A stretch of 56,839 nt of DNA, taken from assembly GCF_026540855.1 (NCBI RefSeq), contig NZ_JALNUP010000025.1, positions 1-56,839 on the forward strand, written 5' to 3'. A model generated the notes under the pieces. It made no database searches. It had not been told where the DNA came from and saw only the letters and a program-made list of their open reading frames with translations. Position 1 is the stretch's first letter, and every line of letters starts with the position of its first letter. A program made the translations under genes and the position numbers. This DNA is from Sphingomonas sp. GC_Shp_5. GTDB taxonomy: Bacteria; Pseudomonadota; Alphaproteobacteria; Sphingomonadales; Sphingomonadaceae. Shown here one piece after another: positions 17,378-27,162 of this stretch.

Positions 17378-18109
17378 ATGGCAAGAATGGCAGGCAAGGT
17401 CGCGCTGGTGGTCGGTGGAGCGAAGGGGATTGGTCTCGCGACCGCCCGCGGGCTCGCGAAGGAAGGTGCTACGGTCCTTCTGACCGGACGTCGGTCACGC
17501 GAGGTTGCTGCTGCGGCTGAGAGCATCGGTCCATCGGCGCACGGCATCGAAGCCGACGCGGCGTCCCAAAGCGATCTTGAGCGAGTCGTGGCCGAGGCCA
17601 AGCGTCTGCATGGTCGCATTGACGCGCTGGTGCTGAACGCCGGATTGTCGGAACCGGCAACGATCGTCGAGGAGACCGGCGAGCATTTCGACCGACACTT
17701 CGCCGTCAACGTGCGCGGCGCGCTGTTTGGAATTCAGGCGGCGCTGCCCGTGATGAGTGACGGAGCATCGGTGGTTCTAATCGGCTCGATCGCCGACATC
17801 ATGGGCGTGACGCCGTTCAGTACCTACGGAGCGACCAAGGCGGCACTGCGCTCCTATGCGCGCAGCTGGGCGGCCGAACTCACGCCGCGTCGCATCCGCG
17901 TCAATGTCGTCGCGCCGGGACCAACCGATACGGACATGATGGCTGCGGTATCCGAGGAGATGCGGCAGATGCTCATCGAGCCCATTCCGCTCGGGCGCAT
18001 GGCACGCGCCGACGAGGTTGCCGCCGCTGCCGTCTTCCTCCTCAGCGGCGAAGCCAGCTTTATCACCGGCGCCGAACTCTGCGTGGATGGAGGCATGCGA
18101 CAGGTGTAG
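17378..18109 (+). CDS. SDR-family NAD(P)-dependent oxidoreductase
   Basis: A 243-residue classical short-chain dehydrogenase/reductase. The cofactor-binding turn is VGGAKGIGLA, an Arg in TGRRSRE suggests NADP preference, the NAG motif is in LVLNAGLSE, and the catalytic Ser, Tyr and Lys are in IGSIADI and STYGATKAAL. The C-terminus GAELCVDGGMRQV is typical. The start is ATG 17378 after an AAAGGG site; a second ATG three codons later is possible. It is the divergent partner of the HxlR regulator and probably its main target. The substrate cannot be inferred; quinone or aldehyde reduction is common in this arrangement. Confidence 0.9.
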   Translation: MARMAGKVALVVGGAKGIGLATARGLAKEGATVLLTGRRSREVAAAAESIGPSAHGIEADAASQSDLERVVAEAKRLHGRIDALVLNAGLSEPATIVEETGEHFDRHFAVNVRGALFGIQAALPVMSDGASVVLIGSIADIMGVTPFSTYGATKAALRSYARSWAAELTPRRIRVNVVAPGPTDTDMMAAVSEEMRQMLIEPIPLGRMARADEVAAAAVFLLSGEASFITGAELCVDGGMRQV

Positions 18110-18872
18110 CCAGATGAACGAGCGGCGCCTGACGCGTGGATCGGCCAGACCGCGCAGTCAGCGTCGCCCGTCTCCAGTGGCAGCGAGATCGGCCGATCCG
18201 CCCGAAAACGCTGAGGCAAGCACGCCTCGCGCTTCTGAACGAATGACCGAAGTTCGGCGGCGAGGAACAAGCCGCTAATGTCTGAATGTGGGTCCTCAGC
18301 GCATTCGGTTCTAGATCCAATGGCGGCCTTGTTGTGCGAGTGGCCGGCGACGTGACAGGTGGTGCATAGAGCTTAAAGATCAGCGTCGTGGTTAGAGCCT
18401 ACTACCGCATGGTGGACCTGCTCAGACGGTCTTGAGCACGTCCACGACGGTTCACAGACAGGCCGGAGTGCTCTGATGCTCCTGCCGGGCAGCGATCTCG
18501 TGTTCACCGTTCGCCGATTATGGCTCGCCGGACTAAATAGATGATAAAGCTTTTGGCGACCTACTCACTAGACTCGACAACTAGATCTTCGATCTGCGCC
18601 GCGTTCTGCTCGCCATCCGCCCCCTCACGATGGTTTAGCGCCATCGTACATGGCGCGATGGGTTTCGACGCCTTTGGCACCGGCTTCGACGGCCTGCCCA
18701 CGAGTGCGGCGCGATCCCGTTTATGAAGAGGTTAACATCCTGCAAGACCATGTGAATCGAATGAACTCATGATCGGTTCGGGTGACAGTGATAACGCTGG
18801 ATGAGCGTTTTTCGTCAGCCGGAGCTTGCGGGCATCCACAGCAGCGGAGGCAAATCGATGCCTGATGCGCAT
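18110..18872. other. 763-base gene-poor stretch
   Basis: I see no credible gene; the few open frames are short and of arginine/alanine-rich shadow composition. Two hairpins stand out: GCGCCAT/ATGGCGC at 18638-18656, and AACGCT/AGCGTT with a five-base loop and a T run at 18793-18812. The latter could end transcription coming from the SDR gene. The 3' end is only 60 bases beyond the ligI stop. Confidence 0.5.
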
Positions 18873-19781
18873 TTATCTCGTCTCGACGCTGCTATTTTGC
18901 CAGTACAGGCGAATTGGATTGTCCACTAGAAGTCGGCGCTGCGCCTCCTCCGTCTCGGCGATGCGCGGGATGATATCGACCAGATTGCCGTCGTCGGGCA
19001 TGTGGCTGGTCATGTTGGGGTGCGGCCAATCGGTGCCCCACAGCACGCGATCCGGGAAGCGCTTCACCAGCGTGCGTGCGAAGGGCACGACGTCGTCGTA
19101 GTTGGGCGGCCCTGAGACCGACAGGCGCTCGGGGCACGTCACCTTGCTCCAGACATTGTCATGCTCGGCTATCAGCCGGATGAAACGGGCGAAGTCGGGG
19201 CCGTCGACCGGCTTGGTGACATCGGGTCGGCCCATGTGGTCGACCACCACCACCGTCGGCAGCGAGGTGAAGAAGTCCCAACGCTCTTCGAGATCGGCAG
19301 CCTCGAAATAGACCACCACGTGCCAGCCGAGCGGCGCGATGCGATCGATGATCGCGCGGTAATAAGCGTCGGGCTTAGGATCGACGAGGCGGCGTACGAA
19401 GTTGAAGCGTACGCCCCGTACTCCCGCGGCATCGAGCGCGGCGAGTTCCTCGTCGGTGACGGTGTCGCGCACGGTGGCGATGCCGCGGGCGCGGTCACCG
19501 GCCGCCTGCAAAGCATCGACCAAGGCACGATTGTCGGCGCCATGACAGGTCGCCTGGACGATGACGTTGCGCGCAAAGCCGAGATGGTCGCGCAGCGCGA
19601 ACAATTGGTCCTTGCTGGCGTCGCACGGCGTGTATTTGCGCTCAGGGGCGTAGGGGAAGACATCGCCGGGGCCGAACACGTGGCAATGTGCGTCCACCGC
19701 GTCTGCCGGGGGCACGAAGCGCGGTGTGGTTGGCGCCGGATCCCAGCACAGCCATCCCTCGTCCATCTGAAAGTCTGCCAT
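18873..19781 (-). CDS. ligI: 2-pyrone-4,6-dicarboxylate (PDC) hydrolase
   Basis: A 302-residue amidohydrolase matching LigI, which opens the lactone PDC to 4-oxalomesaconate (or its 4-carboxy-2-hydroxymuconate form) in the protocatechuate 4,5-cleavage and syringate routes. Landmarks are VDAHCHVFGPGDVFPY, HLGFARNVIVQATCHG, GVRFNFVRRLVD, VVDHMGRPDV and the C-terminal WGTDWPHPNM with the active-site Asp. LigI works without a bound metal, unlike most of the superfamily. The start is ATG 19781, overlapping the ligJ stop (TGATG), so the two are translationally coupled. PDC arises as a side product of gallate and 3-O-methylgallate cleavage, which fits the gallate dioxygenase in this window. Confidence 0.92.
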   Translation of the reverse strand: MADFQMDEGWLCWDPAPTTPRFVPPADAVDAHCHVFGPGDVFPYAPERKYTPCDASKDQLFALRDHLGFARNVIVQATCHGADNRALVDALQAAGDRARGIATVRDTVTDEELAALDAAGVRGVRFNFVRRLVDPKPDAYYRAIIDRIAPLGWHVVVYFEAADLEERWDFFTSLPTVVVVDHMGRPDVTKPVDGPDFARFIRLIAEHDNVWSKVTCPERLSVSGPPNYDDVVPFARTLVKRFPDRVLWGTDWPHPNMTSHMPDDGNLVDIIPRIAETEEAQRRLLVDNPIRLYWQNSSVETR

Positions 19782-20802
19782 CAAAGCCCCCGTGCCGTGA
19801 GCTGCGCGTCGAGCCGTGGATAGACGCGACGGGCATTGCCTTCGAATACTTTGCGCTTATCCGCCTCGGGGATCGCCAGCGCGTCGATATAGCGCTTGGT
19901 GTCGTCGAAATAATGGCCGGTCTCGGGATCGATGCCGCGCACCGCGCCGACCATTTCCGAGCCGAACAGGATATTGTCGGTGTCGATCACCTCGATAGCA
20001 GGTCAATTCCCGGCTGGTGATAGACGCAGGTGTCGAAGAACACGTTCTTCATGACATGGTCGGCCAGCGGCGGTCGCTTGAGCATGTCGGAAAGGCCGCG
20101 ATAGCGTCCCCAGTGGTACGGCACTGCGCCGCCGCCATGCGGGATGATGAAGTTGAGCGTGGGGAAGTCGCGGAACAGATCGCCCTCGATGAACTGCATG
20201 AAGGCGATCGTGTCGGCGGCAATGTAATAGGCGCCGGTGGCGTGCATCGCGGGATTGCAGCTGCCCGAGACGTGGATCATCGCCGGCACGTCGAGTTCGA
20301 CCATCTTCTCGAAGAACGGATACCAGGCGCGGTCGTAGAGCGGCGGCGCGCTGAACTTGCCGCCCGAGGGATCAGGATTGAGGTTGCAGCCGATGAACCC
20401 GAGCTCGGTGACGCAGCGCTCGAGCTCGTCGATCGACTGCGCGATCGACAGGTCGGGGGTCTGCGGCAGCTGGCAGACGCCGACGAAGGTCTCGGGGTAG
20501 AGGTCGATCACGCGATTGATCAGGTCGTTGGATCGCCGTGCCCAGATCCGGCTCATCGCGGCATCGCCGACGTGGGGCGCCATCGCCGACGCGCGCGGGG
20601 AAAAGATCGTCATGTCGGCACCGCGCTCGCGGAGCAGGCGGAGCTGGTTGGCCTCGATCGTCTCGCGAATCTCGTCGTCGCTGATCGCGGGATAAGCGGG
20701 GTCAATGTCGACGCCGGTCTTGCCGGCTGCCTTCTGCGCTTCGCGCCATTCGTTATGCGGGGCGGGGGACGTGGTGTAATGACCGTGGCAGTCGATGATC
20801 AT
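19781..20802 (-). pseudogene. ligJ: 4-oxalomesaconate hydratase, one-base frameshift
   Basis: A LigJ/GalB-type amidohydrolase that hydrates 4-oxalomesaconate to 4-carboxy-4-hydroxy-2-oxoadipate. The first frame (20802 to 19987) holds the metal-binding start MIIDCHGHYTT, LNPDPSGG, AMIHVSGS and IIPHGGGAVPYHWGR. It stops soon after QPGIDLL. The rest (VIDTDNILFGSEMVG to the end at 19781) lies in another frame. One extra base, a C on the plus strand between 19996 and 19997, restores LLIEVIDTDN without a break and gives about 340 residues, the usual LigJ length. Everything else is conserved, so this is either a very recent mutation or a sequence error. The downstream ligI start overlaps its stop. 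Confidence 0.85.
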
Positions 20803-20877
20803 GCGGCGTTCCTCTCCAGGCCGGGGCGCGGCGGCCGTCCGGCAGGGTCGCCGCCCCAGCTAGTCCTCCGCGGCCGC

Positions 20878-22128
20878 TCATGCGTATCGAAACGGCTCGC
20901 GCTCGATTGCTTTTGCTGAAGTCCACTCATCGCACACGGCGCGGAAGGTGCGCACGAAGGCGTCCTGCAATGGTGTCGGGTGCCAGTCGTCGCGCACCGT
21001 GAGGCCGATCCTACGGCGGAGCGAGGTCCCAACCCCAGGGATCTCGGCGAGCAGACCGGCGCGGCGTTCGAACACGAATTGGTCGGGCGACATCAGCGTC
21101 AGCCAGTCGTCCTCCAGCATCAGCCCGCGCACCACCAGCACCGACCCGCATTCGATCCGCAGCGGCGGCGGTGTGATGCCGCGCTCGGCGAACATCTGTT
21201 CCCAGCGCGCACGCACCGGCGCGCCGGGCGCCGCGATCACCCAAGGGTAATCGAGCAGCCGGGTGAAGGCGAAGCCGGGTTCGTCGAGCAACGGGTGGCC
21301 CGAGCGCCCGACGATCACTGGGTCGTCGACGATCAGCCCCTCCTGGCGGACGTCGGCGGTCGGCGGCGGCTCGCGCATCGCGCCGATCAGCAGGTCTAGA
21401 TCGCCCTGGCGCAGGCTGGACAGCAGTTCGGCATAGGGGCCCTCGACGACGTTGACCGAGGCGCGCGGGTGGGCGCGGGCGAAGCGCGCCAGCGCCTGAG
21501 GGAGCAGCAGCGCGCGGGCGAGCGGCATCGTGCCGAGGGTGATGTGACCCGCGCCCTGCTCGCGCAGCGCGGCGAGTTCGTCGAGCCCGGCCTGCAGCTC
21601 GGCATGGGCCAGCCGGGCGAAGCGGAGCAGCCGCGCCGAGGCGGGGGTGGGGCGGACGGTACGCCCCTGGCGGGTGAGGAGGTCGACGCCGAGCATCCGC
21701 TCCAGCTCGCGCGCGGCGCGGTGGAGTGCGGGCTGCGACAGCCCCGTGCGGGCCGAGGCGAGCGCGAAACTGCCCGCCGCATCGACCACGATCAGCGCGC
21801 GTAGCTGCCCGAGCGTGATCCGCCGCTCGATGTGCGGCAGCGGCGGCAGCCGGGCGCCGCGGCGGATCGCCTGGCCTCCGCGCGCGACATAATCCAGCGC
21901 GCGCTCGATCCGCGCGATCATCAGCCGTCCGGCCTCGGTGGCGGCGACCCCGGCGGGCTGCCGGTCGAACAGGCTGTGGCCGAGCTGCGCCTCCACCTTG
22001 CCGACGGCCTGGGTGAGCGCGGGTTGCGAAAGGTTCATCGCCTGCGAGGCGGCGCGAATGCTGCCGAGCCGCCCGGCGACCGCGACGGCATCGAGGTGGC
22101 GGAGGTTGAGATCGAACGGCGTTGCCAT
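20878..22128 (-). CDS. LysR-type regulator with two N-terminal HTH domains
   Basis: A 416-residue LysR protein, about 110 residues longer than the family norm of 300. Residues about 8-67 are a complete LysR winged HTH (LGSIRAASQAMNLSQPALTQ). A second one follows at about 106-165 (GQLRALIVVDAAGS, LSQPALHRAARELERMLG). The inducer-binding domain runs from about 195 to the end. Tandem HTH domains would let a dimer touch four half-sites. It lies 75 bases upstream of ligJ in the same direction and is divergent from ligK, so it probably regulates the 4,5-cleavage lower pathway, with an intermediate such as 4-oxalomesaconate or a substrate as inducer. That role is inferred from position. Confidence 0.88.
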   Translation of the reverse strand: MATPFDLNLRHLDAVAVAGRLGSIRAASQAMNLSQPALTQAVGKVEAQLGHSLFDRQPAGVAATEAGRLMIARIERALDYVARGGQAIRRGARLPPLPHIERRITLGQLRALIVVDAAGSFALASARTGLSQPALHRAARELERMLGVDLLTRQGRTVRPTPASARLLRFARLAHAELQAGLDELAALREQGAGHITLGTMPLARALLLPQALARFARAHPRASVNVVEGPYAELLSSLRQGDLDLLIGAMREPPPTADVRQEGLIVDDPVIVGRSGHPLLDEPGFAFTRLLDYPWVIAAPGAPVRARWEQMFAERGITPPPLRIECGSVLVVRGLMLEDDWLTLMSPDQFVFERRAGLLAEIPGVGTSLRRRIGLTVRDDWHPTPLQDAFVRTFRAVCDEWTSAKAIEREPFRYA

Positions 22129-22134
22129 GACTGG

Positions 22135-22150
22135 ATTAGCCTTAGCTTAT
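22135..22150. promoter_or_regulatory. possible LysR box upstream of ligK
   Basis: ATTAGCCTTAGCTTAT lies directly upstream of the LysR start and about 90 bases before ligK. It is an imperfect dyad with T-N11-A spacing, as LysR boxes show. It is the only such element noted in the 108-base divergent gap. Confidence 0.4.
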
Positions 22151-22236
22151 ATCCTGACGATAAATCCAACGGGGTGCTGCCTGGCCGATGACGTTAGGAG
22201 GCGTCCCCGTAACAAATGATACCAGAGGATGTTCGA

Positions 22237-22908
22237 ATGCCCAAGGTGATCACCCGCGTCGACCGCGCGCCGCTCGACGTGATCGATGGCTTGGCGCACG
22301 CCGGGGTCGCCACCGTGCACGAGGCGCAGGGCCGGGGCGGCCTGCTCGGCAGCAGGCTGCGCCCCATCTACACCGGCGCGCGCATCGCCGGTTCTGCGGT
22401 CACGGTCTCGGTGCCGCCCGGCGACAATTGGATGATGCACGTTGCGATCGAGCAATTGCAGCAGGGCGACATCCTGGTGGTGGCGCCGACCAGCCCCTGC
22501 GAGGACGGCTATTTCGGCGACCTGCTTGCGACCTCGGCGCTGGCGCGCGGCTGCCGCGGGCTGGTGATCGACGCCGGCGTGCGCGACGTCCGCGATCTGA
22601 CTGAGATGAACTTTCCTGTCTGGTCCAAGGCGATCTGCGCGCAGGGAACGGTCAAGGAGACGCTGGGCTCGGTCAACGTGCCGATCGTCTGCGCGGGCGA
22701 GTTGGTCAACGCCGGCGATGTGATCGTCGCCGATGACGACGGCGTTTGCGTGGTCCGCCGCGACGACGCGGCCGCGGTGCTCGAGAAGGCGCGCGACCGC
22801 GAGGTCAAGGAAGCCGACAAGCGCGAGCGGCTCGCCGCGGGCGAGCTCGGGCTCGATATCTACGCGATGCGCGAGCGGCTCGAGCAGAAAGGCCTGCGTT
22901 ATGTCTGA
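22237..22908 (+). CDS. ligK: 4-carboxy-4-hydroxy-2-oxoadipate aldolase
   Basis: A 223-residue class II (metal-dependent) aldolase of the RraA-like fold, matching LigK/GalC. It splits 4-carboxy-4-hydroxy-2-oxoadipate into pyruvate and oxaloacetate and also decarboxylates oxaloacetate. Landmarks are [48 protein letters not shown] (with the conserved Arg-Asp used for substrate and metal) and [15 protein letters not shown] 22237 was chosen because AGAGG lies eight bases before it; an in-frame ATG at 22216 adds seven non-conserved residues. It overlaps galD by eight bases, so the two are co-translated. This is the last step of gallate and protocatechuate 4,5-cleavage. Confidence 0.9.
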   Translation: MPKVITRVDRAPLDVIDGLAHAGVATVHEAQGRGGLLGSRLRPIYTGARIAGSAVTVSVPPGDNWMMHVAIEQLQQGDILVVAPTSPCEDGYFGDLLATSALARGCRGLVIDAGVRDVRDLTEMNFPVWSKAICAQGTVKETLGSVNVPIVCAGELVNAGDVIVADDDGVCVVRRDDAAAVLEKARDREVKEADKRERLAAGELGLDIYAMRERLEQKGLRYV

Positions 22909-23956
22909 CGGGATCCGCGCGATGTGGATGCGCGGAGGGACCTCCAAGGGCGGGTTCTTCCTCGCCGAGGACCTGCCTGCCGAGACGGTGGCGCGCGATG
23001 CCTTCCTGCTGAGCGCGTTCGGCTCGCCCGATCCGCGCCAGATCGACGGCATGGGTGGCGCCGATCCGCTGACCTCCAAGGTCGCGGTGGTGTCGCGCTC
23101 GAGCCATGACGGCGCCGATGTCGATTACCTGTTCCTCCAGGTGTTCGTCGACCAGGCAATCGTCACCGATTCGCAGAATTGCGGCAACATGCTGGCAGGC
23201 GTCGGCCCGTTCGCGATCGAGCGCGGGCTGGTCGCGCCGACTGGCGACCAGACCCGCGTCTCGATCTTCATGGTCAACACCGGCAAGCTCGCCACCGCGA
23301 CGGTGCAGACCCCCGGCGGCACCGCCACCTACGCAGGCGACGCGCGCATCGACGGCGTTCCCGGCACGTCGGCGCCGATCCCGCTCGCCTTTGCCGACAT
23401 CGCCGGTTCGAGCTGCGGCGCGCTGCTGCCGACCGGCCATGCGGCGGACGAGATCGAGGGCGTGCTCGTCACGCTGATCGACAACGGCATGCCCTGCGTG
23501 GTGCTCGCCGCCGCCGATGTCGGCATCACCGGCTATGAGGATCGCGAGACGCTTGATGCCGATGGCGCGGTCAAGGCGCGGCTGGAGGCGATCCGCCTCA
23601 AGGCCGGGCCGCTGATGAACCTCGGCGACGTGGCCGAGAAATCGGTTCCCAAGATGATGGTGGTGGCGCCCCCGCGCGCCGGCGGCGCGATCAGCGTCCG
23701 TTCGTTCATCCCGCACCGCGTCCACGCCTCGATCGGCGTGCTTGGCGCGGTCAGTGTCGCCACCGCGTGCCTGATCGAAGGTTCGCCCGCCGCCGCGGTG
23801 GCTGTGGTGCCCGAAGGGCGCGCCGAGACGCTGGATGTCGAGCATCCCACCGGCGCCACCGGCTGCGTGATCGAGCTTGACGAGGCGGGTGAGATTACCG
23901 GCGCGGCGATGCTGCGCACGGCGCGCAAATTGTTCGATGGGCTGCTGTTCGGCTGA
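22901..23956 (+). CDS. galD: 4-oxalomesaconate tautomerase/isomerase (PrpF fold)
   Basis: A 351-residue PrpF-family protein matching GalD/LigU. It converts the enol or double-bond isomer of 4-oxalomesaconate to the form LigJ can hydrate. Seen directly: [13 protein letters not shown] at the start, [11 protein letters not shown] with Lys60, SQNCGNM with Cys94, and [12 protein letters not shown]. Lys60 and Cys94 line up with the catalytic Lys and Cys reported for LigU, at a constant offset of six. The start overlaps the end of ligK by eight bases. GalD (Pseudomonas) performs a keto-enol step and LigU (Sphingobium) an allylic isomerisation; the sequence does not separate these, though the host type favours LigU. 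Confidence 0.9.
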   Translation: MSDGIRAMWMRGGTSKGGFFLAEDLPAETVARDAFLLSAFGSPDPRQIDGMGGADPLTSKVAVVSRSSHDGADVDYLFLQVFVDQAIVTDSQNCGNMLAGVGPFAIERGLVAPTGDQTRVSIFMVNTGKLATATVQTPGGTATYAGDARIDGVPGTSAPIPLAFADIAGSSCGALLPTGHAADEIEGVLVTLIDNGMPCVVLAAADVGITGYEDRETLDADGAVKARLEAIRLKAGPLMNLGDVAEKSVPKMMVVAPPRAGGAISVRSFIPHRVHASIGVLGAVSVATACLIEGSPAAAVAVVPEGRAETLDVEHPTGATGCVIELDEAGEITGAAMLRTARKLFDGLLFG

Positions 23957-23988
23957 CCCACCAGCGTCCGATCTGAGAAAGAGAATAG

Positions 23989-25311
23989 ATGACGGATTTA
24001 GGAGAGACGGAGAAGAAGGCGAGCCGGTTCGGCATCGTCGGCCAGCTCTGGTTCCAGGTGCTGGCGGCGACGCTGATCGGCATCCTGCTCGGCCATTTCG
24101 CGCCCGGGCTCGGTGTCGCGATGAAGCCGCTCGGTGATGCTTTCATCAAGCTGATCCGGATGATGATCGCACCGATCATCTTCGTCACGGTGGTCCACGG
24201 CATCGCCGGCATGAACGACATGAAGAGCGTCGGCCGCGTCGCGTTGAAATCGATCCTCTATTTCGAGGCGATCACCATTGTTGCGCTGGTCGTCGGGCTG
24301 GTCGCGGTCGATCTGTGGCGCCCCGGCGTCGGCATGAACATCGATGCCGCGACGATCGATACCGCCTCGATCAAGACCTATGTCGTCGCCGCGCATGACC
24401 AGTCGATCAGCGGCTATCTGATGGACATCATCCCGGCGAGCTTCGCCGGCGCCTTCACCGAGGCGCACGTGCTCCAGGTCTTGTTCATCGCCGTGCTGTT
24501 CGGCATCGCGCTCGCCTCGATCGGTGAACGCGCCAAGCCGGTGATGGCGGTAGTGGAGAGCGCCTCGCAGGCGTTCTTCCGGATCATCGGCTATATCATG
24601 TATTTCGCACCGATCGGCGCCTTCGGGGGAATTGCCTTTACCGTCGGCCAGTTCGGCACCGCCTCGTTGCTCTCGCTCGGCAATCTGATCATCGAATTCT
24701 TCGTGGTCTGCCTGGTCTTCACCTTCGTGGTGCTCGGCGGCGTGGCCCATTGGTGCGGGGTCAGCCTGTGGCGGCTGCTCGGTTACCTGTGGGACGAGAT
24801 CGTGATCGTCGCCGCCACCACCTCGACCGAGACGGTGCTGCCGCGGCTGATCCAGAAGATGCGCAAGACCGGCTGCGAGGAAAGCGTGGTCGGCTTCGTC
24901 ATTCCCGCGGGCTATTCGTTCAATCTCGACGGGACCTGCCTGTACCTCACTACGGTGGCGGTGTTCCTGGCGCAGGCGACCAACACCCATCTGACGATCT
25001 GGCACGAGCTCGGGCTGATCGCGGTGCTGCTGCTCACCTCCAAGGGCGCGGCGGGGATCGCCGGCGCGGCGTTCGTGGTGCTCGCGGCGACGCTCAACAC
25101 CACCGGCACGATTCCCGTCGCCAGCATCGCGCTCATCCTCGGTATCCACCGTATCCTCGCCGAGGGGCTCACCTTCGTGAACCTGATCGGCAACAGCCTC
25201 GCGACCATCGTCATCGCCAAGTGGGAGGGCAAGCTCGACCACAAGACGCTTGCCGCCACCGTCGGCAACGCCAGCCTGCGCCGACGCTACCTCGAGCCGG
25301 CGGCGGCCTGA
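23989..25311 (+). CDS. dicarboxylate/amino acid:cation symporter (DctA-like)
   Basis: A 440-residue membrane protein of the DAACS family with eight or more hydrophobic segments. The family marks are clear: MIAPIIFVTVVHGIAGM, the serine-rich loop AATTSTETVLPRL of hairpin 1, and PAGYSFNLDGTCLYLT in TM7 that binds sodium or substrate. Members import C4-dicarboxylates or acidic amino acids with H+ or Na+. Its place directly after ligK-galD (33-base gap) suggests import of a di- or tricarboxylate related to the pathway, such as PDC or a pathway intermediate; this is inference. A strong GC hairpin follows the stop. Confidence 0.88.
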   Translation: MTDLGETEKKASRFGIVGQLWFQVLAATLIGILLGHFAPGLGVAMKPLGDAFIKLIRMMIAPIIFVTVVHGIAGMNDMKSVGRVALKSILYFEAITIVALVVGLVAVDLWRPGVGMNIDAATIDTASIKTYVVAAHDQSISGYLMDIIPASFAGAFTEAHVLQVLFIAVLFGIALASIGERAKPVMAVVESASQAFFRIIGYIMYFAPIGAFGGIAFTVGQFGTASLLSLGNLIIEFFVVCLVFTFVVLGGVAHWCGVSLWRLLGYLWDEIVIVAATTSTETVLPRLIQKMRKTGCEESVVGFVIPAGYSFNLDGTCLYLTTVAVFLAQATNTHLTIWHELGLIAVLLLTSKGAAGIAGAAFVVLAATLNTTGTIPVASIALILGIHRILAEGLTFVNLIGNSLATIVIAKWEGKLDHKTLAATVGNASLRRRYLEPAAA

Positions 25312-25318
25312 TTGACGA

Positions 25319-25343
25319 CACCGGCCGGGTGACCCGGCCGGTG
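25319..25343 (+). terminator. GC-rich hairpin between the symporter and porin genes
   Basis: CACCGGCCGGG (25319-25329) pairs perfectly with CCCGGCCGGTG (25333-25343) around a three-base loop. It begins eight bases after the symporter stop. There is no T run, so it may act as an mRNA 3' stabiliser or a partial terminator rather than a full stop. Confidence 0.55.
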
Positions 25344-25392
25344 CCCCCGTTCTGCGTACAAGCCGGGCGCACAGACCCGGTCAGGAGAGTCC

Positions 25393-26877
25393 ATGCCCGC
25401 TACCGCCCTCGCCGCCCTGCTGCTCGCCGCCCAGGCGACCTCGCCGCAGACCACGCTGCCCGACACCAACAGCATCCCCGACAGCGCCCCCGCCACCACC
25501 AACACGCCGCCGCTCACCGGCGAAGGCGACCGCGGCAGCGCGGTCGATCCCGCGGCAGCCTTTTCGCCCGGCAACCGCGCGGCGGGCCCTGCCGACCAGA
25601 GCAAGACGCCGACCGGCTTCGCCCGCTTCCAGCGCGACAACCCGATCGGCAAGGAACTGCGCGCGCTCAAGAAGGGCGGGGTGGATCTCACCGTCGACTT
25701 CGTCGACAATCTCGCCGCCAACCCGGTGGGGGGCATCAGCCATGGCAGCGCGGAATCGCACTGGTTCATGGGCGCCGCCGACCTCGATCTTGAGAAACTG
25801 GTCGGGATCTCCGATACCAAGGTTCACATCCAGGGCGCCTGGTTCACCGGCGAAAGCCTGGGGCGCAATGCGATCGGCAATTCGATCAGTTTTCAGCAGA
25901 CCTGGCGGCCAGTATCGGGCCCGCGCCTCACCCAATTCAACATCGAACACGACTTCGGCAAGCTCAACCTGATGGTGGGCCGCGCCGCGGTGAACAGCTA
26001 TTTCAACAGTTCGCCGCTCAATTGCGTGTTCATGAGCAACACCGCCTGCCTCACTGCCTATGGGGGGATCAGCGACATCGGCATCACCGCTTACCCCAAT
26101 TCCTCCTGGGCGGCGAAGGCGCGCTATGCGGTCAACGATCGCTGGTACGTGCAGGCAGGCGCATTCGAATACAACAACACCCTCAACCTCAAGGGCAAGG
26201 GGGGCCTCGATTTCTCGCTCGGCAAGGGCACCGGCGTGCTCGTCCCCGCTGAGGTCGGCTATCAGACCACCTTCGCCAACGATCGGCTGCCGCGGCGCTA
26301 TCGGCTGGGGTTCTACTATAATTCGGACGGTGGGCAGAGCCCGTTCTACGATCGCAACGGCAATTCCGCCGCGCTCTCCGGCCTTGCGCGAGTCGCCGAG
26401 CAATCGGGCAGCCGGATGGGCTGGTATGCGATGGTTGACCAGACAGTGCAGCGCGATGCGGGCGCGAGCAAGCGCAACCTCGCGCTGTTCGGCCGCCTGT
26501 TCGTCAACACCGGCAATGTCGCCCAGCTCGACTGGTTCGGGTCGGCGGGGTTCGTCAAGACCGGCACCTTCACCGGCCGCGACAACGACACGATCGGCTT
26601 CCTGGTCTCGAACACCCATTTCAGCGACCAGCAGATCGCCTATCTGCGGGATCTGCGCGCGAAGAACGGCGGCACCGGCGCGCCGCGCGCGAACGAGATC
26701 ATCGGCGAGATCAACTATGGCTTCGCCGCGCTGCCGGGTGTGAGGCTGATGCCGAACCTGCAGTATGTGATCAACCCCGACCCCATCAACGCGCCAAAAC
26801 GCCTCACCAATATTCCCGATGCGATCGTGCTTGGCCTCAGGGTCGACATCCACTTTTCTCAGCTGTTTGGCAGCTGA
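25393..26877 (+). CDS. OprB-family carbohydrate-selective-type porin
   Basis: A 494-residue outer-membrane protein with a signal peptide (MPATALAALLLAAQA), a Thr/Pro/Ala-rich linker, and a beta-barrel of the OprB type: GVDLTVDFVDNLAANPVGG, the alternating pattern of WFMGAADLDLEKL, NIEHDFGKLNLMVGRA, FYYNSDGGQSPFYD, and a final amphipathic strand ending near LFGS. OprB proteins let sugars and some aromatic acids cross the outer membrane. ATG 25393 has AGGAG five bases upstream. It lies downstream of the symporter, behind a GC hairpin; together they would provide outer- and inner-membrane uptake for the lower pathway. Confidence 0.85.
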   Translation: MPATALAALLLAAQATSPQTTLPDTNSIPDSAPATTNTPPLTGEGDRGSAVDPAAAFSPGNRAAGPADQSKTPTGFARFQRDNPIGKELRALKKGGVDLTVDFVDNLAANPVGGISHGSAESHWFMGAADLDLEKLVGISDTKVHIQGAWFTGESLGRNAIGNSISFQQTWRPVSGPRLTQFNIEHDFGKLNLMVGRAAVNSYFNSSPLNCVFMSNTACLTAYGGISDIGITAYPNSSWAAKARYAVNDRWYVQAGAFEYNNTLNLKGKGGLDFSLGKGTGVLVPAEVGYQTTFANDRLPRRYRLGFYYNSDGGQSPFYDRNGNSAALSGLARVAEQSGSRMGWYAMVDQTVQRDAGASKRNLALFGRLFVNTGNVAQLDWFGSAGFVKTGTFTGRDNDTIGFLVSNTHFSDQQIAYLRDLRAKNGGTGAPRANEIIGEINYGFAALPGVRLMPNLQYVINPDPINAPKRLTNIPDAIVLGLRVDIHFSQLFGS

Positions 26878-27162
26878 GGAGCCATCGGAGCCTGGCTGTC
26901 ACCAAATGCAAGCCCGCGAGCGCAGTGCTGCTCACCGCGGTTCTGGAAGGTGAACGAAGGGCAGGTTGCGGGTGATCTCAAGTTGCGGCTGAATGGCGAA
27001 GATTGGGTCGTCCACGCCCTCACGAGCTGCACGAAAATCGCCGCGTCGGGATCGTTCACGCGGGATATGTCACGATCTATCTGCTCACCGGACACATAGT
27101 TCAGTGTCGTAGAATTACAGGGCCGAAGATGATTGCTGCTGACAGCTGAGAAAGAGGTAAGC

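Noticed and set aside
25381..26853. 490-codon minus-strand frame opposite the OprB porin
   Set aside because: GC-rich third positions leave the antisense frame open; no motif, and the plus strand is a clear porin with a ribosome site.
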